A DNA stretch of 64,000 nt from Bacillus sp. FJAT-25509 (GCF_001420605.1 NZ_LJIZ01000026.1:124001-188000); one strand, 5' to 3'; shown: positions 51,171-60,481, counted from the stretch's first letter. Notes: generated by a model not told the origin, from the sequence alone. Numbers and translations are program-made.

Positions 51171-52388
51171 ATGAATTTTTCATTAACAGAAGAGCAAAAA
51201 AGTGTAAGAAAGGTAGTTAGATCATTTGTAGATCGTGAAATTATTCCATTTATTAAGGAATGGGATGAAAAAGGACATTTTGAAGTAAATATTCTAAAAC
51301 GACTTTCTGAGTTGGAACTAATGGGTGTATGTATTCCTGAACAATATGGTGGAGTTGGAATGGACTATAATACTTTAGCAATCGTATGTGAGGAACTAGA
51401 GCGCGGAGATACAGCTTTCCGTACGGCTGTTTCAGTACATACGGGATTAAATAGTATGACATTACTACAATGGGGAACTGAAGAACAAAAGAAAAAGTAT
51501 CTTGTTCCTCAAGCGCGAGGGAATAAAATTGGTGCTTTCGGGTTAACTGAGCCAAATGCAGGATCTGATGTAGTAGCAATGGCGACAACAGCTGTAAAAG
51601 ATGGTGATAGTTATATCTTAAACGGATCAAAAACGTGGATTTCTCTATGTGATGTCGCTGATCATTTCTTAATTTTTGCAAAAACAAATCATGACTTAAA
51701 ACACCACGGAATTTCTTGTTTTATCGTAGAACGTACTTTTGAAGGTGTTTCTACAAAAGCAATTAAAGGAAAAATGGGAATTAGAGCTGGAAACACTGGT
51801 GAAGTATTTTTAGATGATGTAAGAGTACCAGCAGAGAACTTATTAGGCTTTGAAGGTGAAGGGTTTAAAATTGCGATGTCTGCGCTTGATAATGGACGAT
51901 TTACAGTTGCAGCTGGTGCTTGTGGATTAATTCAGGCATCACTTGAAGCAAGCGTAAAATATTGTCATGAGCGAAAAACCTTTGGCAAAGAAATCGGAAA
52001 ACATCAATTAGTACAGCAAATGATCGCTAAAATGTCTTCAAATCTAGAAATCTCCCGCCTACTAGTCTATAAAGCTGGCTGGTTAAAAAATAGTGGAAAA
52101 CGTAACACTAGAGAAACGTCACTAGCAAAATGGATTTCTTGTAATGCAGCAAACGAGGCAGCTAATGATGCTGTACAAATTCATGGTGCATATGGGTTTT
52201 CAAATGAGTTCCCAGTAGAGCGTTATTTAAGAAACTCAAAAGCACCAGTCATTTATGAAGGAACAAGAGAGGTTCATACAATTATGCAGGCTGAATATGA
52301 CCTAGGTTATAGGGAAGATAAAGTTTTAAGAAAAATGCTTCCAGCTTGGCCATTCGAAGAGGTTAACGTAGAAACTGTTAAATCTTAA
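51171..52388 (+). CDS. Acyl-CoA dehydrogenase
   Basis: A 405-residue FAD enzyme: substrate-binding FGLTEPNAGSD (about 124-134), WISLCDVADHFLIFAKT (about 159-175), and the catalytic glutamate near 365 (IYEGTREVHTIM). It introduces a double bond into an acyl-CoA. GAGGAGGAA precedes the ATG, 12 bp after the CoA-transferase stop. The pair resembles CaiB/CaiA (carnitine pathway) and glutarate CoA-transferase/glutaryl-CoA dehydrogenase modules; which acyl-CoA is used cannot be decided by eye. Confidence 0.9.
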   Translation: MNFSLTEEQKSVRKVVRSFVDREIIPFIKEWDEKGHFEVNILKRLSELELMGVCIPEQYGGVGMDYNTLAIVCEELERGDTAFRTAVSVHTGLNSMTLLQWGTEEQKKKYLVPQARGNKIGAFGLTEPNAGSDVVAMATTAVKDGDSYILNGSKTWISLCDVADHFLIFAKTNHDLKHHGISCFIVERTFEGVSTKAIKGKMGIRAGNTGEVFLDDVRVPAENLLGFEGEGFKIAMSALDNGRFTVAAGACGLIQASLEASVKYCHERKTFGKEIGKHQLVQQMIAKMSSNLEISRLLVYKAGWLKNSGKRNTRETSLAKWISCNAANEAANDAVQIHGAYGFSNEFPVERYLRNSKAPVIYEGTREVHTIMQAEYDLGYREDKVLRKMLPAWPFEEVNVETVKS

Positions 52389-52463
52389 TAAAAAATTTGA
52401 GTAGAAAATAGATCACTAGTAAGGGTTTCAATGTAATCGCATAAGAGAAGGGAGTGTTTCGTA

Positions 52464-54122
52464 ATGAAAATTAGCGGTGGAAAAGCAGTAGTTAATGTTA
52501 TGGCAAAAGAAGGGGTAAATAAAGTTTTTTGTGTACCCGGTGAGAGTTATCTAGGAGTTATGGATGCGTTATATGAACATCCAGAAATTAGTTTGATTTC
52601 TGCCCGACATGAAGGTGGAGCTTCATTTATGGCGGAAGGTTATGCAAAAGCATCGGGTGAAGTAGGTGTGTGTATGGCAACTCGTGGTGTTGGAGCTTCA
52701 AACTTGGCGATTGGAATTCATACTGCCAGCCAAGATTCCACTCCACTAGTTGCACTTATTGGACAAGTAGAGCGTCCTTTTAAAGAAAAGGAAGCATTTC
52801 AAGAGGTTAATCTTGTAGGGATGTTTAGTCATTTATGCAAATGGACAGTGGAGATTGACCGAGTAGAACGAATTCCAGAGCTTTTACATCGTGCATTTCA
52901 TATTGCCCGTTCGGGTCGTCCTGGTCCTGTGTTAGTTGCATTACCTCATGACATGCTAGAAGATACAGCCGAAATGGTAGAAATTCCAGTCTATCAGACT
53001 CAACCGGCTCGTCCACATAAAGAGAGCGTTCAGCAAGTAGTAGAAATGATTCAAAATGCCAAACGACCGATTCTTATAGCTGGTGGGGGAGTCATTCGTT
53101 CAAATGCTGTTCCTTTATTAGTTAAATTTGCTGAAACAGTTCAAATACCTGTCGTGACTGCATTCCGTCGTTTCGATGCGTTTCCAAATTCACATCCTTG
53201 TTATGCAGGCTGGCTTGGTTTTGGAACACCAAAGTATTTACTTGAAGCGATCGACAATGCAGACTTGGTGATTGCATTAGGTACAAGATTCTCCCAAGTA
53301 GGGACGCAAGATTATTCATTGCTTTCAGGAAAAGGAAAACTGATTCACATTGATATTTCGGAGGATGTATTCGGAAAAGTTTATGCGCCTTCTTTGGCAG
53401 TTACAGCAGATGTGAAAGCCTTTTTAGCGGAAGCATTATCAATTGCTTTATCTACGCCATTAAATTCAGATGAACTGCGTGTAGAAAAACTTCATAACGA
53501 ATACATGAACTTTTCAAAGGTGAAGGAAGATTACTCGGATGAATTTGTAGACATGGATGGTTTTATGCATGATATCGTCTCGCATCTACCAAAAGATACG
53601 ATTATTACAAATGATGCAGGAAACTTCTTTGGGTGGCTTTCTCGATATTATCGCTTTGAGCATGAAAATACATATGTCGGACCAACATCTGGAGCGATGG
53701 GGTATGGGCTACCGGCTGCTATTGGAGCAAAACTAGCCCAGCCACATAAAACAGTTGTTTCCTTCTCAGGTGATGGAGGCTTCATGATGACGCTTCAGGA
53801 AATCGAGACAGCGGTACGTTATAACATTCCTGTCATTTCAATTGTAGTAAACAACAATATGTATGGAACAATTCGAACACATCAAGAAAAGCATTTTCCA
53901 GATCGAGTAATCGGTACGGAGCTGTCTAATCCAAACTTTGCTGAGTTAGCAGGCTTATTCGGTGCATACGGTCAGAAGGTCGAAAAAAATACTGATTTTG
54001 CTCCAGCACTTGAGAGGGCCTTATCATCAGGGCGTCCAGCTGTTATCGAAGTTGTAACAAATCCACGGATTTTATCTGCTAGTCAAGATAAATCTAAAAT
54101 GAATCTACTTTATAGCAAATAA
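52464..54122 (+). CDS. ThDP-dependent enzyme, acetolactate synthase-like
   Basis: A 552-residue three-domain thiamin diphosphate enzyme. The catalytic glutamate is E50 (SARHEGGASFMAEGYAK), a Rossmann middle domain begins near 190, and the cofactor motif GDGGFMMTLQEIETAVRYNI with NNNMYG is near 437-465. The family includes acetolactate synthases, 2-oxo acid decarboxylases, sulfoacetaldehyde acetyltransferase and 2-hydroxyacyl-CoA lyases. No small regulatory subunit is nearby, so a biosynthetic role is unlikely. Next to an aldehyde dehydrogenase, release of an aldehyde from a 2-oxo acid or acyl-CoA is the likely chemistry. GAAGGGAG precedes the ATG. Confidence 0.85.
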   Translation: MKISGGKAVVNVMAKEGVNKVFCVPGESYLGVMDALYEHPEISLISARHEGGASFMAEGYAKASGEVGVCMATRGVGASNLAIGIHTASQDSTPLVALIGQVERPFKEKEAFQEVNLVGMFSHLCKWTVEIDRVERIPELLHRAFHIARSGRPGPVLVALPHDMLEDTAEMVEIPVYQTQPARPHKESVQQVVEMIQNAKRPILIAGGGVIRSNAVPLLVKFAETVQIPVVTAFRRFDAFPNSHPCYAGWLGFGTPKYLLEAIDNADLVIALGTRFSQVGTQDYSLLSGKGKLIHIDISEDVFGKVYAPSLAVTADVKAFLAEALSIALSTPLNSDELRVEKLHNEYMNFSKVKEDYSDEFVDMDGFMHDIVSHLPKDTIITNDAGNFFGWLSRYYRFEHENTYVGPTSGAMGYGLPAAIGAKLAQPHKTVVSFSGDGGFMMTLQEIETAVRYNIPVISIVVNNNMYGTIRTHQEKHFPDRVIGTELSNPNFAELAGLFGAYGQKVEKNTDFAPALERALSSGRPAVIEVVTNPRILSASQDKSKMNLLYSK

Positions 54123-54170
54123 TGGACTCTTTATTTAATTAGTAAAAAAAATCTAATTGGGGGAAACGAT

Positions 54171-55613
54171 ATGCGTTATGCAAACTATATTAATGGACAA
54201 TGGAAACAACCTACGTTAGGTGAATATCGGGAAAATTACAGTCCACATAATGGAGAGTCTTTAGGAGAGTTTCCTTCAAGTACAGAAGAGGATGCACGAC
54301 AAGCCATTCTTGCAGCCAAAACAGCCTTTCAATCTTGGAGGAAACTTTCGTACCAACAAAGGGCTTCTTACCTCCAAAAAGCAGCAGATCTATTAAAAGC
54401 AAAAGTCCATGAAGTAGGACGTGATTTAACACTAGAAGAAGGGAAAACACTTGCTGAAGGTATTGGAGAAACACAGCGTGCCATCAGTATCCTTGAATAC
54501 TTTGCTGGAGAAGCAAGACAGCCAGTCGGAGAAGTGATTCCTTCTGGTAATTCAAATACATTCTTATATACGACTCGAACGCCAATTGGGCCAATTGGAT
54601 TAATTACGCCTTGGAATTTTCCAATAGCAATTCCTGTATGGAAAATGGCTCCTGCACTTGTTTACGGAAATACGGTCGTTATTAAACCAGCGGATCTGAC
54701 TCCAAAATCTGTTTACCATGTTATAAAAGCGCTTGATGAGGCCGGTATTCCGGCAGGGGTTGTAAACTGTGTATTTGGTAGAGGATCTGTCGTTGGAACA
54801 GAATTAGTAGAACATCCTTATATTAAAGCTATTTCTTTTACAGGATCCAATCAGGTTGGAAATCAGATTCAGCAGAAGGCGACAGCAAAAGGAAAGAAAG
54901 TACAAATGGAATTAGGTGGGAAGAATCCACTGATCGTACTTGCTGATGCAGATATAGAAAAAGCAATTGAAATTGCCGTGAGCGGCGCTTTCAGATCTAC
55001 TGGTCAAAAGTGTACAGCAACGAGCAGGGTAATTGTAGAAGAACCGATTTATGAAGCATTTCGGGACCGACTTGTAGAACGGACAAAAACATTAAAAGTC
55101 GGAAATCCACTTCATGACGATACATTTGTCGGCCCAGCTGTTTCTCAATCGCAACTTGACGGTGTACTTGCCATGATTGAAGCTGGAAAGGACGAGGCAA
55201 CTCTATTATACGGTGGAGAAGTTCCTGCCGATGAAGAACTAAAAAATGGTTTCTATGTACAACCAACAATCTTTGAAAATGTCTCCCCGGATGCTCGTAT
55301 TGCCCATGAAGAAATATTTGGACCCGTAATAGCGCTTTTTAAAGTAAAAAACTATGAGGAAGCAGTAGGGATGGCCAATGATACTGAATATGGGTTAAGT
55401 GCAGCAATTTGTACAAACAATTTTACAATCGCACAGCGTTTCGTTGAAGACATTGAAGTTGGTCTTGTACATGTAAACAATGAAACAGCAGGATCAGAGC
55501 CACAAGTACCATTTGGCGGCATCAAAAACTCAAGTACTGGATCCCGCGAACAAGGAAAGACAGCAATAGATTTTTATACACAAGTCAAAACAGTTTATAT
55601 GGATCAAATGTAA
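54171..55613 (+). CDS. NAD(P)-dependent aldehyde dehydrogenase
   Basis: A 480-residue ALDH with N149 (PWNF), K172, E247 (MELGGKNP) and nucleophile C281 (GQKCTATSR). The TGQKCTATSRV stretch and overall length resemble the 2,5-dioxovalerate/succinate-semialdehyde group. It is the last gene of the operon, 48 bp after the ThDP enzyme, whose aldehyde product it would oxidise. TTGGGGGA precedes the ATG. Confidence 0.9.
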   Translation: MRYANYINGQWKQPTLGEYRENYSPHNGESLGEFPSSTEEDARQAILAAKTAFQSWRKLSYQQRASYLQKAADLLKAKVHEVGRDLTLEEGKTLAEGIGETQRAISILEYFAGEARQPVGEVIPSGNSNTFLYTTRTPIGPIGLITPWNFPIAIPVWKMAPALVYGNTVVIKPADLTPKSVYHVIKALDEAGIPAGVVNCVFGRGSVVGTELVEHPYIKAISFTGSNQVGNQIQQKATAKGKKVQMELGGKNPLIVLADADIEKAIEIAVSGAFRSTGQKCTATSRVIVEEPIYEAFRDRLVERTKTLKVGNPLHDDTFVGPAVSQSQLDGVLAMIEAGKDEATLLYGGEVPADEELKNGFYVQPTIFENVSPDARIAHEEIFGPVIALFKVKNYEEAVGMANDTEYGLSAAICTNNFTIAQRFVEDIEVGLVHVNNETAGSEPQVPFGGIKNSSTGSREQGKTAIDFYTQVKTVYMDQM

Positions 55614-55630
55614 TCAATCAGCTTGAAAAT

Positions 55631-55685
55631 AAAAGAGGCTGCCTCATAAGTCAGGGGAACTGACATGAGGGAGCCTCCCTTTCTT
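55631..55685 (+). terminator. Terminator of the CoA-transferase operon, repeat-like
   Basis: GAGGCTGCCTCATAAGTCAG (55635-55654) pairs with CTGACATGAGGGAGCCTC (55660-55677) around GGGAA, followed by a CCTTTCTT tract. The loop-proximal half is shared with the hairpin at 1753-1800. Confidence 0.8.
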
Positions 55686-55935
55686 ATTTAAGATCACTTT
55701 TTAAAAGAAAATGATCAAATTTTATTCCATTTAGTAAGAATTTGAGTAATTTACAAGTTTTCCTTTGTGAAGGTATCTTCTTTTGTACAATATTTAGGTC
55801 GAGATACCATAACTGGTATGGGTAATTTTTGATTTTATTTGTGATTCTATTGGATTTAATTGCAGTTTTGCTAATTTTAATTGCGATTTTCAGATTTTAT
55901 TTGCAGTACACTGTTTATTTAAAACATTTCATCAT
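55686..55935. other. Gap between convergent operon and activator gene
   Basis: AT-rich, with several GATTTTATTTGC-like words in loose repeat around 55830-55905. No gene was recognised. Confidence 0.4.
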
Positions 55936-57318
55936 TTATTTATAGAAGTCTAAATCACTACAATACTTACGAACTAGTCTAGCTGCTTTTGACTGGCTGA
56001 TTTCTAAGTCATCTGCTACTTTTCTTGTATTCCTATATTTTGTATAGGAATTTATCACTATGTTTTTCTCAACTTCTTCTAGAGAAGCTAGGAGCGAGCA
56101 GTCACTTATTTCTTCATTAACTGGACTCTCTTTTTTATTTTCAATTAATAGGTCAGTTAAGTCTTGCACTTTTATAATGCCATCACTTGTGACGACGAGG
56201 CTTTCAAGCATATTTTCTAATTGTCGAATATTCCCAGGCCATGAATAGTTATAAAAAGTATTCAAAGCTTCTTCAGAAATGATCGTATTCATTTGGTGTT
56301 TTCTATTAAACTCAGAAAGAAAATGGTAGGTTAGTGGAATGATATCTTCTTTTCTTTCCCGTAGTGGTGGTATTTTTAAATTAACTACGTGTAGGCGATA
56401 ATATAAGTCTTCTCTAAATTCCTTATTCTGTACCATTTCATATAAGTTTCGATTAGTAGCAGAAAGGATACGGATATTTACTTTTTTTGGTTGTTTGCCT
56501 CCAACAGGCATAAATTCAAATTCTTGAATTACTTTTAGAAGCTTTGCTTGAACTTTAGGTGATATATCGCCAATCTCATCTAAAAATACCGTTCCTCCGT
56601 CTGCAAGCTCTAAAAGTCCTTGTTTGCCACCTTTTGTTGCGCCAGTAAATGCTCCATCTTTGTATCCGAAAAGTTCTGATTCTAGTAGTTCTTCCGGAAT
56701 CGTTGCACAGTTTAAAGATAAAAAAGGAGCTTTATTTCGGCTGCTTTTCTGATGGATATATTTTGCAATTACTCCTTTTCCTGTGCCGGATTCTCCTTGA
56801 ATTAATACCGTTGCATCTACTTTAGCAACCTTTTCACAAACTTTAACAATATTACTCATTTCCTTGTTATTCGTAATGATATTATTTTTATAAATTGCAG
56901 CTTGATCCGCTTCATTTATTTCCTGTTCATCAGGTATGTATAAGTCTTTATAGCTTGCATCTTGTGAAGTGGTGATAATTAGCTCAATTTCCTGCTGATC
57001 ATTTAATAACGGAATGGCTGTTGTAATAATTTCCTTTCCAACATAACTTATTTGTTTCATGATGACCGTTTTCTTTTCTTTAAATAAACGTGGAAGAATA
57101 AGAGGCTTCCAATATTCTTTTGAAATTAATTCATCGTTTGATTTTCCTACGACATCTTTGAGTTTAATCCCGTAATGTCTTTCACAAGCCTTGTTTATAT
57201 ACACGATTCGGGCATCTCTATCAAGTACATAAAATTCATTAGGAGAATTGTCCAATATTTTTTGTAGAATCTCATTACTGAACTCAAGTTTTAGTTTGTC
57301 ATTTGTTGTATTTGGCAA
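55936..57318 (-). CDS. Sigma-54-dependent activator (PAS, AAA+, HTH)
   Basis: A 460-residue enhancer-binding protein. An N-terminal PAS domain (about 15-120) is followed by the AAA+ domain with Walker A GESGTGKG (175-182), the sigma-54-contacting loop GAFTGA (222-227), Walker B VFLDEIGD (244-251) and SWPGNIRQLENM (359-370), then a Fis-type helix-turn-helix at about 430-450. No receiver domain is present, so the PAS domain probably senses a small ligand directly. The start is a TTG (57318) with GAGGGGG seven bases ahead. The protein sits among three sigma-54 promoters with shared activator boxes and is the obvious regulator of all of them. Confidence 0.93.
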   Translation of the reverse strand: MPNTTNDKLKLEFSNEILQKILDNSPNEFYVLDRDARIVYINKACERHYGIKLKDVVGKSNDELISKEYWKPLILPRLFKEKKTVIMKQISYVGKEIITTAIPLLNDQQEIELIITTSQDASYKDLYIPDEQEINEADQAAIYKNNIITNNKEMSNIVKVCEKVAKVDATVLIQGESGTGKGVIAKYIHQKSSRNKAPFLSLNCATIPEELLESELFGYKDGAFTGATKGGKQGLLELADGGTVFLDEIGDISPKVQAKLLKVIQEFEFMPVGGKQPKKVNIRILSATNRNLYEMVQNKEFREDLYYRLHVVNLKIPPLRERKEDIIPLTYHFLSEFNRKHQMNTIISEEALNTFYNYSWPGNIRQLENMLESLVVTSDGIIKVQDLTDLLIENKKESPVNEEISDCSLLASLEEVEKNIVINSYTKYRNTRKVADDLEISQSKAARLVRKYCSDLDFYK

Positions 57319-57364
57319 AACATAACCCCCTCTTAAAACATTTTTAATCTCGCAAAATAGTAAG

Positions 57365-57390
57365 TTGAGTTAAAATTGACTGAATTGAGT
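57365..57390 (+). promoter_or_regulatory. Putative activator site (UAS) 3 of the sigma-54 regulon
   Basis: TTGAGT at 57365 and 57385, 20 bp apart, 101 bp upstream of the -24 element. It lies only 47 bp from the activator start, so it could also affect the activator's own transcription. Confidence 0.72.
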
Positions 57391-57465
57391 AAATTATAAG
57401 ATAATTACCTTGATTTGGAAATAGATAAATAGTGTTATCTCCTTACGGTAAAGCGGAATCTAAAA

Positions 57466-57481
57466 TTGGCATAAATCTTGC
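57466..57481 (+). promoter_or_regulatory. Sigma-54 (-24/-12) promoter 3
   Basis: TTGGCATAAATCTTGC, with GG and GC 10 bp apart, 69 bp before the Rieske oxygenase start. Confidence 0.88.
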
Positions 57482-57549
57482 ATAAGTTAATGAATAAAGG
57501 ATGGAATTTCGTTTCAAATGAAATCCAAATAAAAGGAGGAATCATTATT

Positions 57550-58581
57550 ATGTCTACAAAGGAAACAGTACAACCTTTACAAACTTCATTGCCGTATAAA
57601 ACATATGTCAGCCAAGAGATATTCGATACAGAAAGAAAAAAGATTTTTAGTAAAAATTGGATCTTCGTAGGTCATACTAGTCAGGTTAAAAAAGTCGGTG
57701 ACTTTTTCACTTTTGAGGTTGCTGGTGAATCTATTTTAGTTACGCATGCTAATGATGGTAAAATCCGCGCGTTTTATAATATTTGCCCTCATCGTGGTAC
57801 AAAAGTGGAGCAAAGTGAAACAGGAAATAAAAAAATCCTACAATGTATTTATCATGGTTGGACTTTTAATTTGGATGGACATGTTAATCGAGCACCAAAC
57901 TTTAAAAATATTGATTTAGGAGAATATAACTGCTTAAAGTCGGTTCAATTAGAAATACAGCGCTCTATGATTTTTGTAAACTTGGATCGAGAAGCTGCGC
58001 CTTTTTCTGTTGAATATGGGGAGTTGGTAAACGAACTAAGCCGTTATTCTTTCCTTGATTCATTACAATTAGTAAAAGAAAACCGTCGTTTAATTAAAGC
58101 AAATTGGAAAGCTGTAGTTGATAATTTCTTAGAGTGCGATCATTGTCCAGTTGCGCATCCATCATTCTCGAAAACATTTGATTTATCGAATTACAGCATT
58201 GTTCCTTGTGATAAATTCTCTTACCAATGTTCAAATGTTAAAAATCAAGATGATAGCTTAACACGTTTCTACTGGATTTGGCCAAATATGATGATGAGTG
58301 TATTTCCTGGAGGAGGAAATATGACGACAACGCAACTGATTCCAATTGATGCCAACCAAACACTAGCAGTCTATCGTTATTTCTTTTTTAATGAAGAAAT
58401 CTCGAAAGAAGAAGAGGAATTGATTAAATTTGTTGATCAAGTGCGTGAAGAAGATTTTGATTTAGTGGAATTATTGCAATCTGGTTTACATTCAAAAGCA
58501 TTTGAAAATGGTATTTTTTCTCCAACTGAGAACGCAATGCAACACTTCCACAAAATGATTAAAGAAGTGATCGACTTATAA
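57550..58581 (+). CDS. Rieske-type oxygenase alpha subunit
   Basis: A 343-residue non-heme iron oxygenase. Rieske ligands C79-x-H81 (CPHRG) and C99-x2-H102 (CIYHGW) are complete. The catalytic domain has NFLECDHCPVAH with E195, H198 and H203 for electron transfer and mononuclear iron binding. It resembles the GbcA/Stc2/CntA group, which demethylates glycine betaine, stachydrine or cleaves carnitine. It needs reduced electrons from a reductase; none of the usual FNR/plant ferredoxin type is seen nearby. The ATG at 57550 has AAAGGAGGA ahead; a frame open to 57478 overlaps the promoter and is rejected. A strong terminator follows. Confidence 0.88.
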   Translation: MSTKETVQPLQTSLPYKTYVSQEIFDTERKKIFSKNWIFVGHTSQVKKVGDFFTFEVAGESILVTHANDGKIRAFYNICPHRGTKVEQSETGNKKILQCIYHGWTFNLDGHVNRAPNFKNIDLGEYNCLKSVQLEIQRSMIFVNLDREAAPFSVEYGELVNELSRYSFLDSLQLVKENRRLIKANWKAVVDNFLECDHCPVAHPSFSKTFDLSNYSIVPCDKFSYQCSNVKNQDDSLTRFYWIWPNMMMSVFPGGGNMTTTQLIPIDANQTLAVYRYFFFNEEISKEEEELIKFVDQVREEDFDLVELLQSGLHSKAFENGIFSPTENAMQHFHKMIKEVIDL

Positions 58582-58620
58582 TCTAGTTAATTGAGAGTGG
58601 TAGAAAAAGACTATGATTTA

Positions 58621-58682
58621 AAAAGCTAAGTATTTGAATTCATAATGAAAAAATCAAATGGAACATACTTAGCTTTTCTTTT
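58621..58682 (+). terminator. Terminator after the Rieske oxygenase gene
   Basis: AAAAGCTAAGTAT (58621-58633) pairs perfectly with ATACTTAGCTTTT (58665-58677), followed by CTTTTTT. Confidence 0.8.
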
Positions 58683-58694
58683 TTATTTTCTATT

Positions 58695-58709
58695 TTGAAA
58701 ACGTTTTAA
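58695..58709 (+). promoter_or_regulatory. cre-like site before the symporter genes
   Basis: TTGAAAACGTTTTAA matches the cre consensus except for the final C. It may overlap the -35 of a sigma-A promoter for the symporter operon. CcpA control is possible. Confidence 0.4.
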
Positions 58710-58751
58710 TTTTATGGTTTATCTAGTCGTACAAAATAAGGAGGGAATCAA

Positions 58752-58940
58752 ATGAAAAAATTACTGTATGGATTAAGTGCGATCCCAGCAATTGGTTCAC
58801 TCACAGTTATTAATAAGGTTGAGCCATTTGTACTTGGAATGCCATTTGTATTATTTTGGACGATATTATGGGTTTTTCTTACAGCTATATTTTTATTAAT
58901 AGTGAATAAACTTGATCCCGCTAATAAAGGGGGCGAGTAA
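58752..58940 (+). CDS. DUF3311 small membrane protein, symporter partner
   Basis: A 62-residue protein with two hydrophobic segments and the DUF3311 layout (PFVLGMPFVLFWTILWVFLTA). Genes of this family almost always stand before a sodium:solute symporter gene, as here, two bases apart. It is probably a small accessory subunit of the transporter. AAGGAGGGA precedes the ATG. Confidence 0.85.
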   Translation: MKKLLYGLSAIPAIGSLTVINKVEPFVLGMPFVLFWTILWVFLTAIFLLIVNKLDPANKGGE

Positions 58941-58942
58941 TA

Positions 58943-60433
58943 GTGAATTCAGCTTTAATCGTAATTCTTGGCTTTCTAGCTTTATCAATTTGGTTAGGTT
59001 TACAAGCACGTAAAGGTAAAGAGATGACTTTTGAGCAGTGGTCAATTGGTGGACGAGGTTTTGGATCTCTTTTTGTTTTTCTATTGCTAGCAGGAGAAAT
59101 GTTTACGACATTTACTTTTATGGGGGCATCGGGAAGTGCCTACTCTTTTGGAATGCCAGCAGTTTATGCATTTAATGCATTCTATTTTATTGTAGCTTAT
59201 TGGTTGTTACCTCCTGTTTGGAAGTATGCAAAAGAAAATAATGTTGTATCACAGGCTGATTTTTATACGAAAAAGTATAATAGTTCAGCACTTGGTGTAC
59301 TTGTTTCAGTTATTAGTATCATTTCAATTATTCCGTATTTAACGATGCAGTTAAAAGGTTTAGGTATTATTGTTTCTGAGGCTTCTTATGGGAAAATCCC
59401 ACAGAGTATTGCTATTACGATTGCCGTTTTTGCGATAACAATTTATGTAACGGTTTCGGGCATTCATGGTTCAGCTTGGACGGCTGTTATTAAAGACTTT
59501 CTAATTTTATTTGTTGTAATCTTCTTAGGAATCTATTTTCCTGTACATTATTATGGTGGTTTTCAGCCGATGTTCGAGGCAATCCAAACTGCTAAACCCG
59601 ATTTGTTGATATTTCCAGAAAAAGGTTTAAGTGTTTCTTGGTTTATTACAACTAGTATCATGTTAGCACTCTCCTTTTATATGTTTCCTCATATGCTTAT
59701 GGGAGTTTTCTCTTCAAAGAGTGCAAAAGCCCTTCGCCAAAATGCTGCATTTATGCCAATCTATCAAATTATTATCGTCTTTTCTTTATTTGTTGGATTC
59801 GCTGCTATTTTAAAAACTCCAACTTTAAAAGGTGGAGATGTAGATTTAGCTTTATTTAAACTCGCAAAGATTTCGTTTGATCCTTGGTTCGTAGGAGTCA
59901 TTGGTGCTGCTGGTGCTTTAGCTGCACTTATTCCAAGTTCATTAGTATTAACATCTGCTGCCACCATCTTATCTAAAAATGTATACAAGGTTTTGAAGCC
60001 AAATACGACAGATGATCAGCTTATAAAATTAACCCGAGTTCTAGTGCCAATTATTGCACTAGTGACACTTTATTTTACTTTAAATGGTGGCGCTACAATT
60101 ATGACACTGTATATTATGGCGTACAGCTTTATGGCACAATTGTTCCCAGCATTGTATTTTAGTCTTTGGAAAAAGAATCCAGTAACAGTTCAAGGTGCGT
60201 CAGCCGGAATCATCATTGGTGTAGCGGCTGTTACTTATTCAACAACTACTGGTACAACGTTAGCAACTCTGTTTCCATCGTTTCCTCATGTTATCCAAGA
60301 TATTGATGTTGGTTTAGTTGTAATGGTTATTAATTTTACTGTAACGCTAGTAGTAAGTAGAGTTACAAGAAAACCTAAAATGATTATCGAAAAGAACGAT
60401 CGGATGCTTACTAACTTCCGAGAAAATGTATAA
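58943..60433 (+). CDS. Sodium:solute symporter (SSS family)
   Basis: A 496-residue membrane protein with about 13 hydrophobic segments. The SSS signature FSIGGRGFGSLFVFLLLAGEMFTTFTFMGASG lies near the N-terminus and GVIGAAGALAALIPSSLVLTSAATILSKNVYK near 313-344 includes sodium-site serines. It belongs to the PanF/YhjB-like branch with a DUF3311 partner. The start is a GTG with AAAGGGGG ahead. It probably imports the substrate of the neighbouring Rieske and flavin enzymes. Confidence 0.9.
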   Translation: MNSALIVILGFLALSIWLGLQARKGKEMTFEQWSIGGRGFGSLFVFLLLAGEMFTTFTFMGASGSAYSFGMPAVYAFNAFYFIVAYWLLPPVWKYAKENNVVSQADFYTKKYNSSALGVLVSVISIISIIPYLTMQLKGLGIIVSEASYGKIPQSIAITIAVFAITIYVTVSGIHGSAWTAVIKDFLILFVVIFLGIYFPVHYYGGFQPMFEAIQTAKPDLLIFPEKGLSVSWFITTSIMLALSFYMFPHMLMGVFSSKSAKALRQNAAFMPIYQIIIVFSLFVGFAAILKTPTLKGGDVDLALFKLAKISFDPWFVGVIGAAGALAALIPSSLVLTSAATILSKNVYKVLKPNTTDDQLIKLTRVLVPIIALVTLYFTLNGGATIMTLYIMAYSFMAQLFPALYFSLWKKNPVTVQGASAGIIIGVAAVTYSTTTGTTLATLFPSFPHVIQDIDVGLVVMVINFTVTLVVSRVTRKPKMIIEKNDRMLTNFRENV

Positions 60434-60481
60434 AGGTGAAAAACAAATTATTTATTTTAGGAGAAAGGAAGTGGTTCAATT

